Below the pieces are notes generated by a model. That model was not told the DNA's origin, did no database searches, and worked only from the letters and a program-made list of their open reading frames with translations. A program made the translations under genes and the position numbers. Below are positions 53,316-60,535 of a DNA stretch of 62,429 nt, piece after piece. The stretch lies in the NCBI GenBank assembly GCA_019429205.1, contig JAHYIT010000015.1:1-62429 (forward strand), written 5' to 3'. Each line of letters opens with the position of its first letter. Within the stretch, counting starts at the first letter, position 1. Source of the DNA: Mariniphaga sp. (GTDB lineage: Bacteria > Bacteroidota > Bacteroidia > Bacteroidales > Prolixibacteraceae).

Positions 53316-56279
53316 TTAAAAATTAATACTTACACCAAACGTATAGGTACGCGGACGCGGATAGATGTTGTTGTCGATACCGCCGCTCACTTCAGGATCG
53401 AGCCCTTCGTAGTCGGTTATAACAAATACATTCTGTACGGTTGCATACAACCTTATTTTCATGCGTTCCTGGTAAAAATTGGTAAAAGTATGCCCCAGGC
53501 TGATGTTATCAAGTCGTAAAAATGAAGCGTTTCTCACATAATAATCCGACCAGTATCTCGGATTTTCAAATTCTGAATCAAAAACAGCATTACTGATGTT
53601 ATTCAGATAACCTACCGAATTGTACAGGTTATTGAAAGTCGCCTGGCCAGACATGACGTTGTTATACACATAGTTATTCAGGCTCACCCTTCCGTTGAAG
53701 CCGAAATCCCAGTTTTTGTAATTCAGTCCTGAAGAAAAGCCCATAAATACATCGGCAGAAGGTTTTTTGTACCGGTACTTGTCATCGTTGGTTATAACGC
53801 CGTCGCCGTTGCGGTCAACGTACAGTCCTTCAACCGGTTTTCCTTCGGGCGTGTAAACCTGTTCGTAAACAAAGAAAGAATTGGCCGGGTAACCCACACT
53901 GTGAATTTGAATGTTGTTACCAACACCCCCTGAAATTCCTCCGGTTTCAACACCGATATAGGCCGGATCATCATTAGCAGTAAGCTTTGTAATTTCATTT
54001 TCGTTATACGAAGCATTGAATCCGATTTCCCAACTCAAATCCTTTTTTGAAACAGGAATGGCATTGATGCTAAATTCCAGTCCGCGGTTTTCCAGGTCGC
54101 CCACGTTGGTCAAAATCATATTGGTAAGGTTGGTACCTGCCGGAACCGGAATAAAGTTGATCAAATCATCGGTAACCCGGTAGTATGCATCGATGGCACC
54201 CGAAATACGGTTATTCAGAAAACCATAGTCCAGCCCGATGTTGTATGTTGTAGTTTCTTCCCATTTAATGTTGGCATCGTAACCTTCGGGCCTGATGGTG
54301 GTAACAAAGGAATTACCAAATTGGTAGGATGCGGTGGGTTCACCAAAGGTATAACGGGCCATGTACGGATAGTCGTTGGCGGTAATGTTTTGCTGACCGG
54401 TAATCCCGTATCCCAAACGAAGTTTTAAGTCGGAAAGCACGCGCGAATCGGCAAGAAAGGGTTCTTCAACAATTTGCCAGGCTAATGCAACCGAGGGGAA
54501 CAAGCCCCATCGGGTATCGGGCGAGAAACGCGACGAACCATCGTTACGCAGTGTAAAAGTTGCCAGGTAGCGTTCTTTAAAGATATAATTGAGACGGCCA
54601 AAGAATGAAACCAGGTAATTTTCGGTTTCATAACTGGTGTCTGATTCTGTATAACTTCCACTTGCATTGGTGGTTTTAGAGGCGCCGGCTCTCCAGAAAT
54701 GCTGCCATGAATAACCTGCCATGGCATCAATCCGGCTGTCGATGGCATCGATGGTTTTTACGTAATTCAGGTAAAAATCGAGCAATGTATTTTTTTTGTC
54801 CTGAGAATAATCTGTTAGTTCACCACCTCCTCTGGCTCGGTTAAATGCCCAGGGGGCATACTCCGGAACGTTTACCGAACCTTCACTGGCAGAAATATCG
54901 TAACCTAAATTCAGGTTAGCCCTTAAATCGGGCAGAAAATGGAACCGGTAATCAAATTCTGCATTACCAATACTTCTCTGCACTTTAGACTGGTCATCCC
55001 GCAGTTGAAGTTGGGCCACAGGGTTCATATTGGCAATGGTAATGGGGTCGCCGTTTTGTTGTACCCAGGTAAAAAAGCCGCCGTAAGGGCTTCCGTTATA
55101 AACGGGCTGCGTAGGATCGAAGCTGTAAGCCGAACCAATGGCGCCGCGGTTGCCAAACTGGTTATTTATGATCATCCCTTTCAGGTTCAGGGTTACACGA
55201 AGATGGTCTTCGAAAAAGGATGGATTAAACCCGAGCGACCCAGTAATTCGCTCAATGCCATCGGTTTTCAAAATACCTTCCTGGTTTGAATACCCCACCG
55301 ATGCCCTGAATGGCATATCTTTAATGTTTCCGGTAATTCCCAGGTTATGGTCGTGCCCAAAGGCTGTCTGATAAATTGCATCCTGCCAGTCGGTATCGGA
55401 ATTACCCAAAAGCCTTGTGGCATTGGGATTGTTGGCATACCGTTGCTGAATCAGTGAGCGGAACTCATCGGTTGACAGAGGATAAATTTTGCTGGCATGG
55501 GTTCCCACAGAGAAAAACTGATTGTAGGTAACTCCAAGTGGCATGCCTTTTCTTCCGCGCTTGGTTGTAATGATAATTACGCCGTTTGACGCGCGTGAAC
55601 CGTAAATGGCAGTTGCCGAAGCATCTTTTAATACGGTAAAGGTTTCAATATCGCTGGGATGAATGGTGCTCAGCGGGTTTTTCATCCCCGTAATTCCGTC
55701 GTTGTCAACCGGAACACCGTCAATCACAAAAAGCGGGTCGTTGCTTGCAGAGAGTGATGAACCTCCGCGGATGCGAATGGTTGCACCTTCACCTGGTGAG
55801 CCTCCGCCAGAGGTAATGTTTACCCCGGCAATTTTTCCGGTTACCAGTTCTTGTGGCGAAGTGATGGCTCCAGGGTTAAAATCGTCGGAACTAATGGCCT
55901 GTACCGAACCTGTGGCATCTTCCTTTCTCACCTGGCCGTAACCAATAACTACAACTTCACCCAATCCAAAAACCGATGAAGTCATTTGAACATTAATTAC
56001 GTTTTCAGAGCCAACGGTTATTTCCTGTCTCGCATATCCAACGAAAGAGAAATAGAGCGTTTGCCCCTCCTCCACATCCAGCATATATTCTCCTTCAATG
56101 TTGGTAACAGTGCCTCTTGTTGTTCCACTTACTGCAATGGTAACCCCCGGTAAGGACTCACCACTTTCAGCATCTGAAACTTTCCCTGTAACTGTTTTTT
56201 GCTGCGTATAACCCGATAAAAAGGTTAACATGGCAACCCAAAACAGAAAAAACTTTAGGTTTTTACGTATGATACTCAT
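53316..56279 (-). CDS. SusC-like TonB-dependent outer-membrane transporter
   Basis: This is a 987-residue TonB-dependent receptor with a signal peptide (KFFLFWVAMLTFLSGYTQQ), a carboxypeptidase-regulatory-like domain (VTGKVSDAESGESLPGVTIA), a TonB box/plug region (GEVVVIGYGQVRKEDATGSV, RIRGGSSLSASNDPLFVIDG) and a beta-barrel that ends YTFGVSINF. It imports oligosaccharides bound by SusD. First gene of the operon; a LacI-type operator lies about 170 bases before the start. The long TIYGSRASNGVIIITTKRG plug segment is fully conserved. Confidence 0.95.
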   Translation of the reverse strand: MSIIRKNLKFFLFWVAMLTFLSGYTQQKTVTGKVSDAESGESLPGVTIAVSGTTRGTVTNIEGEYMLDVEEGQTLYFSFVGYARQEITVGSENVINVQMTSSVFGLGEVVVIGYGQVRKEDATGSVQAISSDDFNPGAITSPQELVTGKIAGVNITSGGGSPGEGATIRIRGGSSLSASNDPLFVIDGVPVDNDGITGMKNPLSTIHPSDIETFTVLKDASATAIYGSRASNGVIIITTKRGRKGMPLGVTYNQFFSVGTHASKIYPLSTDEFRSLIQQRYANNPNATRLLGNSDTDWQDAIYQTAFGHDHNLGITGNIKDMPFRASVGYSNQEGILKTDGIERITGSLGFNPSFFEDHLRVTLNLKGMIINNQFGNRGAIGSAYSFDPTQPVYNGSPYGGFFTWVQQNGDPITIANMNPVAQLQLRDDQSKVQRSIGNAEFDYRFHFLPDLRANLNLGYDISASEGSVNVPEYAPWAFNRARGGGELTDYSQDKKNTLLDFYLNYVKTIDAIDSRIDAMAGYSWQHFWRAGASKTTNASGSYTESDTSYETENYLVSFFGRLNYIFKERYLATFTLRNDGSSRFSPDTRWGLFPSVALAWQIVEEPFLADSRVLSDLKLRLGYGITGQQNITANDYPYMARYTFGEPTASYQFGNSFVTTIRPEGYDANIKWEETTTYNIGLDYGFLNNRISGAIDAYYRVTDDLINFIPVPAGTNLTNMILTNVGDLENRGLEFSINAIPVSKKDLSWEIGFNASYNENEITKLTANDDPAYIGVETGGISGGVGNNIQIHSVGYPANSFFVYEQVYTPEGKPVEGLYVDRNGDGVITNDDKYRYKKPSADVFMGFSSGLNYKNWDFGFNGRVSLNNYVYNNVMSGQATFNNLYNSVGYLNNISNAVFDSEFENPRYWSDYYVRNASFLRLDNISLGHTFTNFYQERMKIRLYATVQNVFVITDYEGLDPEVSGGIDNNIYPRPRTYTFGVSINF

Positions 56280-56598
56280 TTTTAATGTTATTAATTAATA
56301 CTACTTTCACGGTTTAATTAACAAATAGTTAATCTTTAAATTGGCAATAAATCAATATGTTACTTCCTGTTTTTGCCTGAGCAAAGCAAAAATTCGATGC
56401 GAAAGTATATAAATTGTTAAGGATATTTATCGTTTTTTAACATGTTGATAACCGCAAACGTTTGCGGTTTCGTTTGCGCCGAATATGTTTTAAAACAGGT
56501 TGGATCCGGTAGGTATAAATTTCCGGGAAAAAGGAAATTGGACATGGACTTTTAAACTGAAATTTGTTTTGGTATTTTTACCCCTCAATAAAAATAAT
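56280..56598. other. Intergenic region between susC and dam, 319 bases
   Basis: It holds the susC regulatory region on the minus strand: a likely -7 element of the TATACTTTC type at about 56400-56409, and the perfect LacI operator at 56450-56469, with an extra half-site TCGTTTGCG just beyond. An in-frame extension of the methylase from 56500 to 56598 looks non-coding. Nothing else is seen. Confidence 0.6.
56450..56469. promoter_or_regulatory. LacI-family operator upstream of susC
   Basis: AACCGCAAACGTTTGCGGTT is a perfect 20-base palindrome with the central CG of LacI/PurR sites. The LacI gene 1.2 kb away is the obvious source of the binding protein. The same core, CCGCAAACGTTTG, lies before the MFS gene. 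Its centre is about 65 bases upstream of the expected susC start site. Confidence 0.8.
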
Positions 56599-57555
56599 AT
56601 GACCAAACAAAAATCTATCGATACAAACAGCCTGAAAGAAATCCCGGCAAAACCTTTTCTGAAATGGGCCGGGGGAAAAGGACAGTTGCTGGAGGCTTTT
56701 CAACGGTTCTATCCCAATGAGCTCAGGAAAGGAAAAATTGAAGCCTACTGCGAACCGTTCGTTGGCGGTGGCGCCGTTTTTTTCGACATCGCGCAAAAGT
56801 TTTCCATAAAATCCGCGCTTTTGTGCGACAATAACGAGGATTTAATTCTGACCTATCTGGTCATTCAAAAAGAGGTACAGAACCTGGTTGAAAAACTGGA
56901 CCGGTTGCAGAACCAATACCTGAAGCTGAACGAAGAAAAACGCACGGAATATTTTTACAAAATGCGTGAGCAATTCAACGCAGAGAAGAAAAAAATCAAC
57001 TACAACAGGTTTTCAGCAAAATGGACAGAGCGGACAGCACAAATCATTTTTTTGAACCGTACCTGTTTCAACGGGTTGTTCCGGTTCAATTCCAAAGGCG
57101 AATTCAACGTTCCGCAGGGCAGGTACAAAAACCCCAAAATTCTGGACGCCGAAAACCTGGAGAAAGTTTCTGAACTGCTTTCGGTTGCTGAAATCCAAAA
57201 AGCCGATTTCAGGGAAATAAAAAACAGGGTGAACGAAAACACTTTTGTTTATTACGATCCGCCCTACCGCCCGCTGAATCGAACTTCGAGCTTTACGGCA
57301 TACAGTAAAGATGCTTTTAGTGACCCGGAACAAATAGCTCTGGCCACTCTTTTTTCTGAATTAAACCAGAAAGGAGTAAAACAGATGCTGAGCAATTCCG
57401 ACCCCAAAAACCACAACCCGGATGACCGGTTTTTTGACGATTTATATAAAGATTTTCAGATTTTTCGGGTACCGGCCAGGCGGATAATAAATTCTGCAGG
57501 AGACAAACGGCAGGCTATTAATGAGATTGTAGTGACGAATTACGATCCCGAATAA
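56599..57555 (+). CDS. Dam-type N6-adenine DNA methyltransferase (orphan)
   Basis: This is a 318-residue type II alpha-class methylase. It has the N-terminal FLKWAGGKGQLL, AdoMet pocket YCEPFVGGGAVFFD, the catalytic YYDPPYRP (D220-Y223) and a target-recognition region between them. GATC is the commonest target of this class, but the specificity cannot be read here. No restriction endonuclease is adjacent, so it acts alone or as leftover protection. ATG 56599 (MTKQKSID) is chosen; the upstream extension is not protein-like. It sits between susC and its regulator, which is unusual for a sugar locus. Confidence 0.9.
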   Translation: MTKQKSIDTNSLKEIPAKPFLKWAGGKGQLLEAFQRFYPNELRKGKIEAYCEPFVGGGAVFFDIAQKFSIKSALLCDNNEDLILTYLVIQKEVQNLVEKLDRLQNQYLKLNEEKRTEYFYKMREQFNAEKKKINYNRFSAKWTERTAQIIFLNRTCFNGLFRFNSKGEFNVPQGRYKNPKILDAENLEKVSELLSVAEIQKADFREIKNRVNENTFVYYDPPYRPLNRTSSFTAYSKDAFSDPEQIALATLFSELNQKGVKQMLSNSDPKNHNPDDRFFDDLYKDFQIFRVPARRIINSAGDKRQAINEIVVTNYDPE

Positions 57556-57590
57556 AAAATCTTATGAAACCACCAACGAGACTCAGCACC

Positions 57591-57623
57591 AACCCTGACG
57601 GGGCTCCAAGCCCCGTCAGGGTT
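57591..57623. repeat. Perfect inverted repeat after the methylase
   Basis: AACCCTGACGGGGCT and its exact complement flank a three-base loop (CCA). The stem of 15 pairs is very stable but is not followed by a T run on either strand, so it is more REP-like than a terminator. A variant of the AACCCT...AGGGTT theme seen at 9050. Confidence 0.6.
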
Positions 57624-57697
57624 AAAACCGGGAGTTTCTCATCAAATTGTTGATTTTTTAGTACATTTAAAACCGAAAATCAACTGTCATCAGCTGA

Positions 57698-58714
57698 ATG
57701 AAAAAAGGATTTGTCACCATAAAAGATATTGCCTGGGAACTAAAAGTTTCACCATCAACAGTTTCGAGAGCGTTGAAGGACCATCCAGATATTAGCGGGG
57801 AGACCAAACGTGCGGTAAACGAACTGGCCGAAAAACTGAACTACCAGCCCAATGCCGTAGCGCTCAGCCTCAAACAACAACGAAGCAACACCATTGGCAT
57901 TATTATACCAGAAATTGTGCATTACTTTTTTTCATCAGTCATCAGTGGCATTGAGGATGTGGCCTACGAGGCTGGTTTTAACGTCATCATTTGCCAGTCG
58001 AACGAAATGGCCAACCGTGAAAAAGCCAACGTAAAAACCTTGCTGGCCAGTCAGGTTGACGGAATCCTGGTTTCGGTTTCAAAAGAAACAAAAGATTTCA
58101 GCCACCTGGAAAAAATCCTCAAAAACAAAGTTCCGCTGATTTTTTACGACCGTATTGTTCCCGGGTTCTTAGCAGACCAGGTGATTATCGACGATTTTGA
58201 TGCAGCCTGCCGCGCCACCCGGCATCTTGTTGATTCAGGCAGAAAACGCATTGCCCACTTTGCCGGGCCTCAAAACCTGCTTATTGGTCAGCAACGCAAG
58301 GAGGGCTACAAAAAAGCACTGGAAGACGCCGGAATCCATTTGGGCGAAACCCTGGTTTACAATGCCGATAATTTTGAAAAAGCCCGGCTGGCAGTGCTGA
58401 AAATCCTGGAATCAGGAACGGATATAGACGGCATTTTTGCTGTAAACGACCTCACCGCCATTGGCGCCATGCAAACCCTGCAAAAACGGGGAATAAAAAT
58501 CCCGAACGAAGTGGCCATTGTGGGTTTCTCCGACGGACGGTTTTCAGGAATTACCGACCCCACACTAACTTCAGTCGATCAGCACGGCTACGAAATGGGA
58601 ACGGTTGCCACCCGCATGCTCCTGAAAAGGATTCTGTCAAAAGAAGATTACCCCTGCGAAACCAAAGTTTTACATGCCAATTTGATAGTAAGAGGTTCAA
58701 GCCAGGTTTCTTAA
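57698..58714 (+). CDS. LacI-family transcriptional regulator
   Basis: This 338-residue regulator has an N-terminal helix-turn-helix (VTIKDIAWELKVSPSTVSRA) and hinge helix (YQPNAVALSL), then a periplasmic-binding-protein-like core (NTIGIIIPEIVHYFFSSVIS, VDGILVSVSKETKDF, TVATRMLLKRILSKEDY). It senses a sugar, most likely maltose or a maltodextrin, and should bind the CAAACGTTTG sites before susC and before the MFS gene. These lie upstream of the core promoters, so it may activate as well as repress. The gene has no operator of its own in view. Confidence 0.92.
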   Translation: MKKGFVTIKDIAWELKVSPSTVSRALKDHPDISGETKRAVNELAEKLNYQPNAVALSLKQQRSNTIGIIIPEIVHYFFSSVISGIEDVAYEAGFNVIICQSNEMANREKANVKTLLASQVDGILVSVSKETKDFSHLEKILKNKVPLIFYDRIVPGFLADQVIIDDFDAACRATRHLVDSGRKRIAHFAGPQNLLIGQQRKEGYKKALEDAGIHLGETLVYNADNFEKARLAVLKILESGTDIDGIFAVNDLTAIGAMQTLQKRGIKIPNEVAIVGFSDGRFSGITDPTLTSVDQHGYEMGTVATRMLLKRILSKEDYPCETKVLHANLIVRGSSQVS

Positions 58715-58716
58715 CC

Positions 58717-58778
58717 GGGACGCGCGAATTGTATTCGCGCACTTCCGATACAATGCGCGATTAAAAATCGCGCGTCCC
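58717..58778. repeat. Branched palindrome after lacI
   Basis: An outer 11-base stem (GGGACGCGCGA with TCGCGCGTCCC) encloses two inner hairpins: GCGCGAAT-TGT-ATTCGCGC at 58722-58740 and GCGCGAT-TAAAA-ATCGCGC at 58755-58773. An alternative pairing joins ATTGTAT with ATACAAT. It begins two bases after the LacI stop codon. There is no T run, so a REP/BIME-like element or RNA-stability structure fits better than a terminator. Confidence 0.6.
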
Positions 58779-58787
58779 AAAAATTCT

Positions 58788-58803
58788 CCGCAAACGTTTG
58801 AAA
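58788..58803. promoter_or_regulatory. LacI-family operator upstream of the MFS gene
   Basis: CCGCAAACGTTTGAAA shares the 10-base palindrome CAAACGTTTG and the left CCG arm with the perfect site at 56450. Its centre is about 100 bases upstream of the predicted start of transcription for the MFS-GH65 unit. Confidence 0.7.
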
Positions 58804-58857
58804 CAAGCCTTACAGCCCAAAATGTTCCCATTTTCAGCAGGTTAGCGCAAAAATAAA

Positions 58858-58890
58858 TTTGGAGATTCCATATTTTATCCCTTATATTTG
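58858..58890 (+). promoter_or_regulatory. Promoter of the MFS-GH65 unit
   Basis: TTTG (58858-58861), a 21-base spacer, then TATATTTG (58883-58890): a clean Bacteroidota-type promoter. Transcription would start near 58897, leaving a leader of about 95 bases before ATG 58992. Confidence 0.7.
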
Positions 58891-58991
58891 TTCCGGCAAA
58901 ACATCATAAGTTACTTCACAACTACTGAGCAGGCAAACATCCGTTTGCTGCAATTTTTCATTGCAGTCAGTTATAATATAATATTGTTGTT

Positions 58992-60506
58992 ATGAGTAAG
59001 AAACCTGCTCTTAGCTTTTGGCAAATCTGGAACATGAGTTTCGGTTTTCTGGGCATCCAGTTTGGGTTTGCCCTGCAAAATGCCAATGTCAGCCGCATTT
59101 TTGAAACACTGGGCGCCGAGGTAGAAAACATTCCCATTTTGTGGATTGCCGCTCCGGTTACCGGGTTGGTAATTCAGCCTATCATCGGGCACATGAGCGA
59201 CAAAACCTGGAACCGGCTGGGGCGCCGTCGTCCCTACTTTTTGTTCGGGGCCATTTTTGCGTCGATTGCGCTTATTATGATGCCCAATTCGCCTGCATTA
59301 TGGGTGGCCGCCGGAATGCTCTGGGTGATGGATGCCTCACTAAATGTGTCCATGGAACCATTTCGCGCCTTCGTGGGCGACATGCTGCCCAACGAACAGC
59401 GTACCCGCGGTTTTGCCATGCAAAGTTTTTTCATCGGTACCGGCGCAGTTGTGGGCTCCATGCTGCCTTATGTAATGACCAACTGGCTGAATGTTCCCAA
59501 TACAGCACCGGAGGGTGTCATTCCGCCTTCGGTGCGGTGGTCTTTCTACATTGGTGCGCTGGCATTTTTTCTTGCCATACTTTGGACCATTGTTTCCACC
59601 AAAGAATATCCGCCCGAAAAAATGCGGGAATACGAAAAAACCGAAAGGGAAACAAACAAGGTGGCCAGGGATTACCGGGAGGACCCGGTTCCCCGGCAGA
59701 AATTTACTTCGCTGGGCAGCATCTTTGGAATAACCGGGCTGGTTGTGGTTATTTTAACCCGTTGGTTTGAATTGAAAAACGAACTCTACATTCTGGGCGG
59801 TTTGCTCATATCCTTTTTTTTTCTGATGCTGCTGGTTTATGCCCTGAAATCGAAAAACCGGGAAAAGAATGCGCTGGTGGAAATTTTTTCAGATTTAATA
59901 CGGATGCCGGCCACTATGAAGCAACTGGCTGTAGTTCAGTTTTTTTCGTGGATGGGTTTGTTTGCCTTGTGGATTTACACCACAGCCGGCGTTACCAGTC
60001 ACGTTTACCTCACTACCGATACCACTTCACTGGAGTACAACACCGGCGCCGACTGGGTAAATGTGTTGTTTGCCGTTTACAACGGAGTGGCTGCGCTGGT
60101 GGCTTTTTCACTGCCGGTGCTTGCCAAATATACGAGCCGCAGAATGACTCATGCGATATGCCTGACGTTTGGCGCTGTGGGAATGGCTTCGGTTTACCTC
60201 ATCGGAAATCCGAATATGCTCATTCTGCCCATGATTGGAATCGGTATTGCCTGGGCGAGCATTTTGTCCATGCCCTACGCCATTTTAACCGGTTCGCTGC
60301 CTTCGCATAAAATGGGCATTTACATGGGCATTTTCAACTTTTTCATTGTGATTCCGCAGATTCTGGCAGCTACTATTCTGGGTTTTCTGGTGCAGACTGT
60401 ATTTGGCGGAAAGGCCATTTTGGCGCTGGTTTTCGGTGGAGCTTCGCTACTGCTGGCCGCCATTTCGGTGCTGTTTGTGAAAGATGTGGCAGCAGGTGAA
60501 AAGTAG
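58992..60506 (+). CDS. MFS sugar transporter (SLC45/maltose-type)
   Basis: This is a 504-residue inner-membrane carrier with 12 hydrophobic helices. The SLC45-like signature appears at the start (WQIWNMSFGFLGIQFGFALQ), in the loop between helices 2 and 3 (GHMSDKTWNRLGRRRPYFLF) and in MEPFRAFVGDMLPNEQRTRG. Such carriers import sucrose or maltose with protons. With GH65 30 bases downstream, maltose or short maltodextrins are the likely cargo. ATG 58992 gives the expected N-terminus. Confidence 0.9.
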   Translation: MSKKPALSFWQIWNMSFGFLGIQFGFALQNANVSRIFETLGAEVENIPILWIAAPVTGLVIQPIIGHMSDKTWNRLGRRRPYFLFGAIFASIALIMMPNSPALWVAAGMLWVMDASLNVSMEPFRAFVGDMLPNEQRTRGFAMQSFFIGTGAVVGSMLPYVMTNWLNVPNTAPEGVIPPSVRWSFYIGALAFFLAILWTIVSTKEYPPEKMREYEKTERETNKVARDYREDPVPRQKFTSLGSIFGITGLVVVILTRWFELKNELYILGGLLISFFFLMLLVYALKSKNREKNALVEIFSDLIRMPATMKQLAVVQFFSWMGLFALWIYTTAGVTSHVYLTTDTTSLEYNTGADWVNVLFAVYNGVAALVAFSLPVLAKYTSRRMTHAICLTFGAVGMASVYLIGNPNMLILPMIGIGIAWASILSMPYAILTGSLPSHKMGIYMGIFNFFIVIPQILAATILGFLVQTVFGGKAILALVFGGASLLLAAISVLFVKDVAAGEK

Positions 60507-60535
60507 CTGTTTTTGAAACATTCAAAAATTATAAA

